Notes under the pieces: model-generated | What the model was told of the DNA's origin: nothing | Seen by the model: the letters and a program-made list of their open reading frames with translations, nothing else | The model's database searches: none | Part shown: positions 44,014-54,721 of the stretch, one piece after another | Layout of the letters: each line of letters begins with the position of its first letter | Position numbering within the stretch: position 1 is the stretch's first letter | Made by a program: the position numbers and the translations under genes | Source of the DNA: Artemia franciscana | Lineage: Eukaryota; Arthropoda; Branchiopoda; Anostraca; Artemiidae | Length of the DNA: 64,000 nucleotides | NCBI RefSeq assembly: GCF_032884065.1 | Contig: NC_088867.1 | Span: 54,952,968 to 55,016,967, forward strand | Direction: 5' to 3'

Positions 44014-45697
44014 TTAAATAAAAAAAACAAGTTTTTTCAACTGAAAGTAAGGAGCGACATTAAAACTTAAAACGAACAGAAATTACTTCCTATATGAAAG
44101 GGGCTGCTTCCTCATCAACGCCCCGCTCTTTACGCTAAAGTTTGACTCTTTCTCTCAACTCTTCTTTTTAAAACAATAAGAAGCTTAAGCGTAAAGAGCG
44201 GGGCGTTGATAAGGAAGCAGCCCCTTTCATATACGAAGTAATTTCTGTTCGTTTTAAGTTTTAATGTCGCCCCTTACTTTCAGTTGAAAACCTTGTTTTC
44301 TTTTATTTAATTTCTGAACGTTTTTCAATCAATGCATGTTTTGATTTTGGCTCTCCACAGAGGAATAATTAAAACGAAATTTGCATATTTATTTTTTTGG
44401 CTAAATGTCCATCATAATTTTGATCAAATGATATTGAGAAAAAAAGAGCCGTGGAGGAAGCCTAGTTGCCCTTCCATTTTTTGGTTAATTAAAAAGGCAA
44501 CTAGAACTTCTAATTTTTTACGAATCTTTTTATTAGTAAAAGATATACCTAACTTATAAATTAGCTTACGTAAAGAACTTTTTATTTTCATGTTTTCTTT
44601 TTATTTGTTTTCTTTTTATTTACACTAAATCTTAAATTTTGTCCCAATTCATTAAGAATAACTCCTGAATCACAAAAGCCGTAGAATAAATAGTTGACAT
44701 TACTAAAAATACCTTAGCGTAAAGAGCGAGGTATTAGGAGGAGGTGAGCCCCTCATATGTGTAATAATTTCTGTTCGTTTTAAGTTTTAATGCTGCTCCT
44801 TACTTCAAGCTGAAAAAACTTTTTCATCTTTATTTTTTCATTGTTTTTTTTTTTAAATAATGCTAGTAAATCCTGCGCTCCCTTCATAGAAATTTTCTTC
44901 CCCCATGACAAATTCCTCGATGGAAAGTTCCCCCAGCATATCCTCCTCTTCTCAACCCCTCCCACAACCAAAAAATCCTCCTGGAAACGCCTGTACACTT
45001 CCCAATATCCATTACTATAAAGCACTGGTCAAAGTTTGTAACTTGTAGCCCTTCCCACGGGGACTGTGGGGGAGTAAGTCGTCCCCAAAGACATAGTTAT
45101 AAGGTTTTTCGACTACGTTGAATAAAGTTGCTATCTCAGGATTTTGATCTGTTGACTTTGGGAAAATAATTAGCGTGGGAGGGGGCCTAGGTGCCCTCCA
45201 ATGTTTTTGGTCACTTGAAAAGGGCACTAGAACTTTTCATTTCCGTTGGAATGAGCCCTCTTGCAACATTCTAGGACAACTGGGTCGATACGATCACCCC
45301 TGGGAAAAAAAAACATAAAAAACAAACAAACAAATAAACACGCATCCGTGATCTGCCTTCTGTCAAAAAATACAAAATTCCACATTTTTATAGGTAGGAG
45401 TTTGAAACTTCTACAGCAGGGTTTTCTGATGCGCTGAATCTGATGGTGTAATTTCCATTAAGATTCTATGACTTTTAGGGGGTGTTACCCCCTATTTTCT
45501 AAAATAACGCAAATATTCTCAGGCTCGTAACTTTTGATGAGCAGAACTAAACTTGATTAAACTTATATATTTAAAATCAACATTAAAATCCGATTATTTT
45601 GATGTAGCTATTGGTATCAAAATTCCATTTTGTAGAGTTTTGATTACTAGTGAGCCGGTTCGCTCCTTACTACAGGTCGTTACCCCGAACTGTTTGA
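44014..45697 (-). mobile_element. Complete family A element inserted in a LINE
   Basis: 1684 bp, minus orientation. It starts at 45697 (TCAAACAGTTCGGGG) and ends at 44014 (TTTATTTAA). The LINE codons on both sides (…GAG AAA A | TA GAC AGG GTC…) join in frame with nothing lost or gained, so there is no target-site duplication, and the target is A|T. The 3' palindrome is at about 44014-44312. The frame at 44332-44559 and others here are chance frames. Confidence 0.92.
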
Positions 45698-47440
45698 TAG
45701 ACAGGGTCACAGGTAGAAATATGGTATTTTTGTTGCGAGATTTTCACGCACAGGTCAGGAAAAATACGGATAGATGGTATCCTGGCCTAAGCGTATTTGG
45801 TGAAGGAATAGAAACTACCTCCCGTATAGTTGGAATATTAGCATGGAATAATAGTGAAAAAGCTTTATGTTTAATAGAGAGGAGAAGGGGTTTAAGTAAG
45901 AATCATCTGAGTGATAGATCATATGAAAACAAAAGGAATGTACAAAAAATTGGGAAGGCATTAAAACATGAACTGAGGAGATGTGAAGTGGAGGCCATGG
46001 ATAAAAATGTCGAGGATCTGGAAGATGCAACTAGACGGCATAGTTTTAAAATATTGTATAACTGAAGGGAGCTGTCAATAGTCAATCCAGACTTGTTCCA
46101 GCTAAATATAGGAATGGACCACAATTAGTGATAGGGAAAGAGCCAAAGCAAGACTGACCGAACATTTTGAGAATATGCCAAACCAAGATATAGATGCAAG
46201 AAAAGATATAGAGGAAAATGAAAAAGTTTGTAATGCCTCGGATGTGAAGTATGTACTAGCAGCACTAACGATTAATGCTGTACTAACAGCATTAACAAAA
46301 TAATAAGGCTGCAAAGGCTTATAGTGTGGTAATTGAGTTTCTTAAATATGGTGGCTCTGAGGTTAAAAATAAGTTACTAAAGATTATGAGAATGATTTAT
46401 GAAAAAGGGGAAGTACCTAGTGATTTTAGGTATACCCTAATTAAACCACTGTACAAGAAAAGTGATAAGGGTGAGTTTGATTGTTGTCGAGGCACTAGTC
46501 TGATCTCTATAGATATCAAATTATTTATTAATATGATATTTTTTAGACTCTGCTGTTGACACAATTTTAAGAGAATAAAAAAGTGGTTTTAGAAAAAGGT
46601 AGAGGATGTGTCCACCAAATTTTCACTCTTAGGTTTATAATTGAGGAGGGCCTGAGTTATCAAACATCTTTGGTTCTCATTCTTATAGATTATAAGCAAA
46701 TTTTCAATTTTGCTTGTAGAAGAGCTTTAGTGAAGGTTTTATCCTTTTATAGTATATCAAATTATATACATTAAAGCGATTAGTGATATGAACAAGAATA
46801 TCACTGCTGCGGTTGAAGTAGGAATTGAGGTTAGCATATGGTTTCGTATTACCTTTGCAGAATTATTAGTAAATAAGGTGGGAGCAGTGAAGATGTCAAA
46901 AGTAGAATAGCCAAGGCCCATGGTGTTTTTCATTGGAATGGGAAGATAAGTATGTAAACCAGGATTAGAATAGTGGCAGCCTTAAGAAATGACAGTGGTA
47001 AAATATGGCTCTGAAGCATGGGCACTCCGCAAAGAAGATGAATATTTGCTAGACGTTTTCCATAAAAAATGCCTACGGATTGTTCTGGTACCCGGCTGAC
47101 TGACCGTATTTCGTGCTTCAAAATGGTGGTTCAATCCTGCTTTCTAAGGCAATAATAAGAGAAATGTTGAGATGTACATTCAGCAGATGAAGGATGAGAG
47201 TTTGCTGAACATTGTCCTTTTCTGTTAGCCATCTAGGGCTAAACAGAAAGCAGGTTGCCAGCAGTGGGGGTGGGAAGAAGCCATAAAGAAAAATTTAAAA
47301 GAAACGAGAACTTCCCTGTGAGGGTGTAAAGAGGGAGAATTGAATAGATTAGGATGGAGGAGGAGCGATTAGGATAGGATGGAAGCTGCAGTGAGTTGCT
47401 ATTAGTGGCAGTGTTATATTGGTTGAGCAAAAATAGTAAC
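45698..47440 (+). mobile_element. LINE remnant, endonuclease end, RT fragments and C-terminal block
   Basis: 45700-45800: DRVTGRNMVFLLRDFHAQVR and NTDRWYPGLSVFG, the endonuclease GDFNAQ block (GD changed to RD). 46100-46260: TEHFENMPNQDIDARKDIEE, NEKVCNASDVKYVLAALT. 46326-46560: VIEFLKYGGSEVKNKLLKIM, KGEVPSDFRYTLIKPLYKKS. 46583-46774: KGRGCVHQIFTLRFIIEEGL, LVLILIDYKQIFNF (palm domain). The YADD catalytic region is deleted around 46780-46860. 46980-47200: VVKYGSEAWALRKEDEYLLD, CLRIVL, then RRMKDESLLNIVLF. Many stops and frameshifts, so this copy is long dead. Probably an RTE-type element; the clade is tentative. The same family is at 1735-2255. Confidence 0.8.
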
Positions 47441-47519
47441 AGTCGTTGACCTGTTAATACCCACAGTCGTTCTCGATGTAGTGCTGAGGTTTCTTATTGC
47501 CAACCATACACTCAGTGCC

Positions 47520-48074
47520 TTTTGATTTTTTTTTTCAAATCAACGTTTAGTTTTAAAGCCTAATGCACCAATTCCAAAATCTGTAGGAGGGTGGAGGTCA
47601 ATCTGCCCATTATCCATAGAGACATAGTTACTGGACCTTTCTACTATACTAAACAAAATAGCTGTCTCAAAATTTTGGTGGGATGTGTTTGGAAAACAAA
47701 TTGGCTTAGAAGGAGGGCGTTGCCCTTCACTCTCTTTTGACACTTAAAAACGAAAATGAAACTTTTAATTTCCAATTGAATTAGCCGCTTTAAGAATTCC
47801 AATCATATTTCTAGCAACTATAGAGCGGTGCTATATATGCTATTGTTTATATGTCTTTTTAATACCTGCGTTCCTATGTTTTTTTGTTTAATTGACTACC
47901 CCCCTAAAAATTCCCTAAAACAATTACCATAATACCCAAAGCGTCATTAGTAACAGTAACTGTAGTGATTTTATCAACAGTATAGCCTACACACAGTGCC
48001 TTCTGGCTAGTTCAAAATTCGTCACAATTTACCCTAAAGGGGTCTAACTTAATAGTGTAAACCGTTTTTTTCTT
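47520..48074 (+). repeat. Family C monomer plus family H module
   Basis: 47520-47830: TACTATACTAAACAAAATAG, TTGCCCTTCACTCTC, ATGAAACTTTTAATTTCC (family C). 47830-48074: TTTTTAATACCTGCG, AGCGTCATTAGTAACAGTAA, CAGTGCCTTCTGGCTAGTTC (family H). Same order as at 27170-27870. The minus-strand frame at 47540-47743 is a chance translation of the C monomer. Confidence 0.65.
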
Positions 48075-48206
48075 CGTCTTCTTCTCTGAGTAAGTGGCTC
48101 GTTCATTTACCCCTTTTTTACAGGCCAAAGAGCCTTTGGGGAAATAGTAAAATGTAATATTGTATGTGTGTTTCGTGATGAATAAATCTCATCTTATCTT
48201 ATCTTC
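48075..48206 (+). mobile_element. LINE 3' end, extremely 5'-truncated, inserted in family H
   Basis: Shares CCCCTTTTTTACAGGCCAAA, GAGCCTTTGGGG, AATATTGTATGTGTGTTTCG and the ATCTCATCTTATCTTATCTT tail with 10245-10369, the 3' end of the same LINE family. Family H resumes directly after the tail. Confidence 0.8.
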
Positions 48207-49825
48207 TTGAAAAACTGCGCACAGGCAGAGTGTTTGGATTCAGCTCACCTTCATCCCAGCAAAATAAAAATCCCTGGCAACTTCACCTTCACACCCTTAG
48301 GCATAGTTGTACAACAAGTCGAGTAGTAGTATTAGTATGATCAGCAGTAGTATTAATAGTAAAACTGTAGTACTAGTTGTAGCAGCAATATGATCGTATT
48401 GCGTTTTGGTCAGTTTAACATCCCTCTCATTAAGTTCTGGAAGTTTCAATACACGACATGTTTTGATTTGGTCCAAAGCACCCCTCATTGGTCTCTGAAA
48501 GGCTCACCAACATGTACTTATCTTTTTGGAATGTAAAGTTGTAACATGCATACCTTTTTTAATGACATACAAAATATGTGAGCAACTAGCAAATGGCCTA
48601 ACTTCCCCTGAAGACTGTGGGGGGTGGGGGGTCGACATCCCAATGAAGCAAATATTGGATTTTCAACAAAGCTGAACAAAAATATCCCTCTTAAAATTTT
48701 ATTTTATGAGGAATGAAGGGTTTGGAGGAAGGAAGGTGTTTGTCCTCTATTCACTTTTGTTTCTTCAAAAAGGACACTAAAACTTCAGACTTCCAATCAA
48801 ATCAATCCAATCAGAAATTTGTACAACAACCCCTTCCGTAAAAACGTTATATGCCTCAGACATAACTTGTAATCCTTGACACTGAGCTCTGGTGGATTTT
48901 GTCCACCCTGGAAGCATTGTTATATGCTCTTTATACTATTATAAACAAAATGGCAATCTCAGAACTTCAATCAGAGATGCTTGGAGAAAAGAGGACGTTG
49001 GGGAAGGAGCTAGTTACTCTCCGTCACATTTTATTCATTAAAGGGAACCAGAGCTTCAAATTTACGATCAAATAATCCTCTTTTTAAGTTTACATGACCA
49101 CCGCTTCCACCTTATATGTCCCAAAGCATAAGTTAAGACCCTTGATACTAGACTCTGGGGGGATGTGTCAAACCTAAGATCTTGTATGTGATCTTTGGAC
49201 TGTTTTTTTAATAAATGGCTATCTTAAAATGTTTTATCTAGTAAATTTTGGGAAAATAGGACGTGAGGGAGAGCATTTTGACTCTGAACAAGGCCAATAG
49301 AACTTTTCATTTCCAATTAGCCCCCTTTGAAGTTTATTCAACCATTCTTTCCATCAAAACTGTATTTGCTCCCGGAGAATAACTTGCAACCCTTGCCCTC
49401 AGGACCATTGGGGCTGCAATCTTCAAAGACATCATTACTGGACTTTATAACTATGCTAAATAAAATGACTCCATTGAAGCTTTGATCAGAGGATTCTGGG
49501 GAATGATGGCTTCGGGAGCGGATAGTTGCCCTTCATTCACTTGACTCTTAAAAAAGGGCACTAGAACCTCTAGTTTCCGATCTAATGTGTCCCATCCGTA
49601 GTTTAGATGACCATATCCTCCATAAAAACCTTATATACCCCTGAAACATAGCTTACAACCATTGCCCCCTGACTCTGGGGGATTGCGTCAGCCCAGAGAG
49701 CCTTGTCATATGATCTTTAAACTTTTTTTGTGCAAAATATCTATCACAAAACTTATTTCTGATGTATTTAAGGAAAAACGAACTAGGGGGGGGGGGTCTG
49801 GTTACCTTTTGATCTCTTTGACTCT
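48207..49825 (+). repeat. Family H module, then a family C tandem array (~262-bp period)
   Basis: 48207-48560 is family H with degenerate GTAGTAGTATTAGTA runs. 48590-49825 has tandem family C units. The landmark CATAACTTGTAATCCTTGAC recurs in altered form near 48859, 49125, 49382 and 49646, about 262 bp apart, and each unit includes a GCTGAACAAAA/CTAAATAAAATG block and AAAAAGG.CACTAGAACYT. No coding potential. Confidence 0.75.
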
Positions 49826-50511
49826 TAAAAAAGAGCTATGAGGTCATATGGCACTTGTGACGAGGCCGGACCAGCCAAGAGCCAAAAGCTCATATGCTAT
49901 GAGCTGTAGTAAAATTCGAAGAATCAATAGATTGATTTAAAAGGAAAATTAGATGCTTAATCCCGGTCGGGATTTAAAATAAGAGCTCTGAGTCACGATC
50001 TCCTTCTAAATATCAAAATTCATTGAGATCCGATCACCCATTTGTAAGTTATAAATACCTCATTTTTTTCTAATTTTTCCTCTCCCTTCAGCCCCCCAGA
50101 TGGTCGAATCGGGGGAAACAAATTTATCAAGTCAATTTGTGCAGCTCTCTGACACGCCTACCAATTTTCATCGTCCTAGCACGTCCAGAAGCACCAAAGT
50201 CCCCAAAGTACTGAACCCCAACCCCTAACTCCCCCAAAGAGAGCGAAACTAGTACGGTTACGTCAATCACTTATCTACAGCATTTCCTCATTCTACCCAA
50301 TAAGTTTCATCCCGATTCCTCCACTCTAGGCGTTTTCTAGGATTTCTGATCTCCCCCTCCAACTCCCCCCGATGTCCACAGATCTCGCCTGGATTTTAAA
50401 TAAGAGCTCTGAGATATGAGTTTCTTCTAAATATCAAATTTCATTAAGATCCGGTCACTCGTTCCTAAGTTAAAATACCTCGATTTTTTTAATTTTCTAA
50501 ATTTACGTATT
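49826..50511 (+). mobile_element. Family B element, left part only
   Basis: Head AAGAGCTATGAGGTCATATG, GCACTTGTGACGAGGCCGG, followed by two B units (AAATAAGAGCTCTGAGTCAC at 49975; AAATAAGAGCTCTGAGATAT at 50397). It ends abruptly against a LINE fragment. Confidence 0.75.
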
Positions 50512-50769
50512 TAGGGTTTAAAATCAAAATCTTTGGATATTGAAGGGATTAGTGTTTTTAATCTTGTTCCTAATTCTTTTGAAGTGGCATCTCAGTTCCA
50601 ACTGTTTTTTCATATGTGTTTTAGTTGTTCGTGTGTGCCATATTTGTTCTTATACGGTAGCGTCACGTCACTTCAAAAAAAAGAAAAAGGCCTGGTTTAT
50701 TGTAGTTCTTTAGGCCATAACAGTAGCTTTTACTCTTAGCAAACTTTTTGAACACCTCCTACTGCCTTA
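50512..50769 (+). mobile_element. LINE remnant, N-terminal reverse transcriptase (left of a family A insertion)
   Basis: Encodes NKSKSLDIEGISVFNLVPNS and FEVASQFQLFFHMCFSCSCV, then after damage a K.G and KLFEHLLLP. These are the fingers of a reverse transcriptase, alignable with 57190-57430 of the best-preserved LINE. The frame is cut between A and T by the family A element at 50770 and continues at 52415. Confidence 0.75.
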
Positions 50770-52414
50770 TCAAACAGTTCGTGGTAACGAACTGTAGTAA
50801 GGAGCGACCCGGCTCAATAGTAACCAAAAGTCAAAAAAATGGAATTTTTGGTACCAATAGCTACATAAAAAGAATCGCATTTTAATGTTGATTTAAAATA
50901 TATAAGTTTCATCAAGTTTAGTCTTACCCATAAAAAGTTACGAGCCTGAGAAAATTTGCGTTATTTTAGAAAATAGGGGAAAACACCCCCTAAAAGTTAT
51001 AGGATCTTAAGGAAAATCACATCATCAGATTCAGCGTGTCAGAGAACCATACTGTAGAAGTTTCAAAATCTTATCTACGAAAATGTGGAATTTTAAATTT
51101 TTTGCCTGAAGGCAGATCACGGATGCGTGTTTATTTGTTTTTTTTTTGTTTTTGTTTTTTTTCAGGGGTGATCGTATCGACCCAGTTGTCTTAGAATGTT
51201 GCGAGAGGGCTCATTCTAACGGAAATGAAAAGTTCTAGTGCCCTTTTCAAGTGACCAAAAAAATTGGAAGGCACCTAGGCCCCCTCCCACGCTTATTATT
51301 TTCCCAAAGTCAACAGATCAAAATTCTGAGATACCCATTTTATTCAACGTTGTCGAAAAACCTTATTACTATGTCTTTTGGGACGACTTACTCCCCAAAA
51401 TCCCCGTGGGAGGGGTTACAAGTTCAAAACTTTGACCAGTGCTTACATATAAGAATGGTTATTGGGAAGTGTACAGGCGTTTTCAGGAGGATTTTTTGGT
51501 TAGAGGCAGGGGTGTAGAAGAAAGGGATATGCTGGGGGAACTTTCCATCGAGGAATTTGTCATGGGGGAAGAAAATTTTCATGAAGGGAGCGCAGGATTT
51601 ACGAGCATTACTTAAAAAAAACAATGAAAAAATAAATATGAAAAAGTTTTTTTTTTTCAGCTGGAAGTAAGCAGCAGAATTAAAACTTAAAATGAACAGA
51701 AATTAATACCCATATGAGGGGTTCACCTCCTCCTAATACCTCGCTATTTGCGCTAAAGTATTTTTAGTAATTTCAACTATTTATTCTGCGGCTTTTGTGA
51801 TTTAGGGGTCATTCTTAATAAATTGGGACAAAATTTAAGCCTTAGTGTAAAGAGCGAGGTACTGACGAGGGGTCAAACCCCCTCATATATGTAATAAAAA
51901 CATGAGAATACAAAATTTCTTTACATAAGCTAATTTATAAGTTACGTATATCGTTTACTTATAAAAAGATTCGTAAAAAATTTAAAGCTCTAGTTACCTT
52001 TTATTCAGCCGAAAATCGGAGGGCAACTAGGCTTCCTCCCTCGCTCTTTTTTCCTCAAAATCATTCGGTCAAAACTATGACAAAGCCATATAGACAAAAA
52101 AATTAAATATACAAATTTCGTTTTAATTATTCCTCTGTGGAGAGCCAAAATCAAAACATGCATTGATTCAAAAACGTTCAGAAATTAAATATAAAAAAGC
52201 AAGTTTTTTTTACATGAAAGTAAGGAGCGACATTAAAACTTAAAACGAACAGAAATTACTCCGTATATGAAAGGGGCTTTTCCTTCTCAACGCCCCGCTC
52301 TTTACGCTAAAGTTTTTTTACTGTTTTAAAATGTAGAGTTAAGAGAAAGATCGTTTTAAGTTTTAATGTCGCTCCTTTCTTTCATTTAAAAAAAAACTTG
52401 TTTTCTTTATTTAA
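50770..52414 (+). mobile_element. Complete family A element inserted in a LINE
   Basis: 1645 bp. It starts TCAAACAGTTCGTGG after A (50769) and ends TTTATTTAA before T (52415). The LINE codons rejoin perfectly (CCT TA | T ATC ACT AAG) and the resulting spacing equals that of the related LINE at 57.4 kb, so there is neither duplication nor loss. The second arm of the terminal palindrome (52345-52414) carries a deletion of about 70 bp, so the hairpin is partial. Frames at 51238, 51251 and 51424 are chance. Confidence 0.92.
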
Positions 52415-52925
52415 TATCACTAAGCTTGCTCTAAACGATGATTATCAATTTGGTTTTAGATCTGGGCTAGGCTGTCAGCATGCTCACCGTGCTTTGACTT
52501 CTTTATTAAAGGATACCCATCGCGCTCGTCACGTACTTCATTTTGCAACCCTAGACTTTTTTAAAGCATTTGAGAGTGTTTGTCATACTCAAGCATGGAC
52601 AGCGTTACGCCAGATAGGAGTAAATCCATCGGTAATTTACGTGCTTCGTTTTTGGTACCCCTATTCTTACCTTCACCCTAAGCCATTAAATAATTCTTAT
52701 TTTGGTCATATCCCTGTTCGTTGCGGCATAACACATGAGGGAGTTCTTTCTCCGTATATTTTTAATGCTTGTATTGTAGATGTATTATCAAAAATATTGA
52801 CTATGTGCCTACTAGGACCATCTGATATCTCATATCTGGCTTATACGGATGACCTTCTTCTGATTAGTCAAACTGAGTCTGGTCTTGCCCGTTCAGTGAA
52901 GTCAGTTACATCTGCTTTCCGTTGA
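52415..52925 (+). mobile_element. LINE remnant, reverse transcriptase palm (right of the family A insertion)
   Basis: Open frame ITKLALNDDYQFGFRSGLGC, HRALTSLLKDTHRARHVLHF, ATLDFFKAFESVCHTQAW, then GITHEGVLSPYIFNACIV and ISYLAYTDDLLLISQ. The YADD motif is changed to YTDD, and the RQG motif to THEG; both point to loss of activity. It stops at 52923-52925 with no 3' end, so it is truncated on both sides. Related to but clearly different from the LINE at 54.5-58.6 kb. Confidence 0.85.
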
Positions 52926-53011
52926 TATAAAGAATATTATCATAAAAATATAATTAATGCTTTGAATCCATTCAATAAAATACTTCATTATATTTTCTCT
53001 TGACGTCGCAC

Positions 53012-53442
53012 TTAATCCATTTTGAGGTCATACACGTGTTTTAACATCATTTCAGCTAAAATAGCATTATACATTTCATCCTTGGTATTATTGGCTCCAT
53101 TGACTATCTCTGTTTTGTACGATCAATGGTAGTAATAATGTTCAAATGTACTTTTTCCATCAATTGGTCTTTATGTTCCTTGCTGATATTGTCTACTAAT
53201 GTTCTTTTTAATTTGCTTTTGAGTTCAGTGGCTATTACCACATTATTTTTACATAGTTTGAAGTCTTGGCACATAGACAAGATATTTATCATGATATTAG
53301 TGCATTAGTAGGCCTTTACTTTTCCCTTTGCTTGGATTTGAATGCTAATACCAGAAAGATGGGGATATGAACTACCAACAGGTAACGTTTTACCTCCAGC
53401 AGTAGCAAGAAGCTGGCCTTCGTCGTCAACTAATAGTTTCAT
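53012..53442 (-). pseudogene. Unidentified broken ORF with protein-like composition
   Basis: On the minus strand from 53442: MKLLVDDEGQLLATAGGKTL, GSSYPHLSGISIQIQAKGK, an in-frame TAA at 53305-53307, then the same frame continues INILSMCQDFKLCKNNVVIA, ELKSKLKRTLVDNISKEHKD, QLMEKVHLNIITTIDRTKQR. After a frameshift near 53100 it reads VNGANNTKDEMYNAILAEMM and LKHVYDLKMD-stop. The amino-acid composition is that of a soluble protein and unlike the low-complexity frames nearby. I do not recognise the family. It could be a relic of a cellular, viral or transposon gene. Confidence 0.45.
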
Positions 53443-54544
53443 CCTCACTTTTTTTTAGTATGCTGTGAGTTTTTTCCTTCTAATGTACAAATAATACTGT
53501 TTGAAAACATAAAATAAGCTAGGTATTGTCAATAACCAGCCAAATTCTAAGTCACGAAAAATTCTAAGTATAAAAAAACTATCACAACAAAAAATTATTT
53601 TCTAGTAGGAAAAATCACGACTAACATATCTATATCATGTTCACCTCTTACTTCGAAAATATCACAGGTGATTTTTTTCAATATATGTTATATCATATTA
53701 AGATAAAAAAAAGTTGAACAAATTTTAAGTAAAAAAATATATAAATTGAAAGTAAAAACAAATAAACTTAAAAAATTAAGCACAAAGAAACGGGGGGGGG
53801 GGGGTTAAAAAGTTGAGGGAGGGGCATTGGGCCCCTGGAATGACAATTGGTGGTTAAGAAATGAATGACAATAAATACCCTCTAAAAGAAGTGTTGATAT
53901 AAGCAATCATTACCATGAATATGAAGATAGAAGTGGTTAAACTATGTCTATGTTATAGATGCTGTCATGTAAAGTTAAATGCTTTTTCAAATTAACTATA
54001 TTAGTCCATTCTGAAATCAAATCAAATGGTTTTATTTATCCTGTAAATCATATCCAGACAAGTAGTTGAAAATGAGATAACGGCTGGATTATGCTAATTA
54101 TCCAATGAAGTAGGAAATGTAAGTATTTTAGTGTTCTAGTTTAGTATAGGCAATCTTTAGTGCCCAAATAAGGTTTGCAGTTCGGTCATATGCAGACCAT
54201 ACTACTACCGTTGTGAAAGCACACATGCTCATCGTTCGTTTTGATTTACTTCAACATCAGCCTAAATATCAGTATTGATTCAGAGTTCAAGGTGTGAGGA
54301 CCTATATTTGGATTGAACCTATCACTAATATTTGGTACAGGATTATCGTCTCTACCTGACATATAGCCAATATTTTCATAATAATTAATTCAGTGTCCAA
54401 AGAATTATAAATAAGCAGATTATTTTCAGACTTGAGTGAAAATTCCCTTGGGAACAGTGATTTCTCTTATCGATTTTTTCATGAACTATATATGATATAG
54501 GTCAGGATTAAGCAGTTGCGAAAATAATTATACTTTCCGATATT
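53443..54544. other. Noncoding DNA; poly-G tract and family H edge
   Basis: A run of 12 G lies near 53791. About 54150-54280 resembles family H (CTCATCGTTCGTTTTGATTT), which resumes at 58616, so the LINE and about 270 bp before it appear to have entered a family H region. Nothing else recognised. Confidence 0.5.
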
Positions 54545-54721
54545 ATAGACGATTGCGTCACGATAAAGGTGAGAGGAGAAAAGTAAGCAGAAGGGTGGGG
54601 GAGAGCTGTTTGCAAGAGCCGTGGTACCCGCCGGGCTTGTCCCTTAAATTGCGGGGACACAGTAGGCAGCCTCCAACGCTTCCCTTACTTCTCTCGCAAG
54701 ATAACCTTCAATCTAGAGAAA

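Noticed and set aside
44014..45697. Family A element as an intron or intein-like insertion in the LINE
   Set aside because: The same sequence occurs in non-coding contexts and in both orientations, and the ends lack GT/AG.
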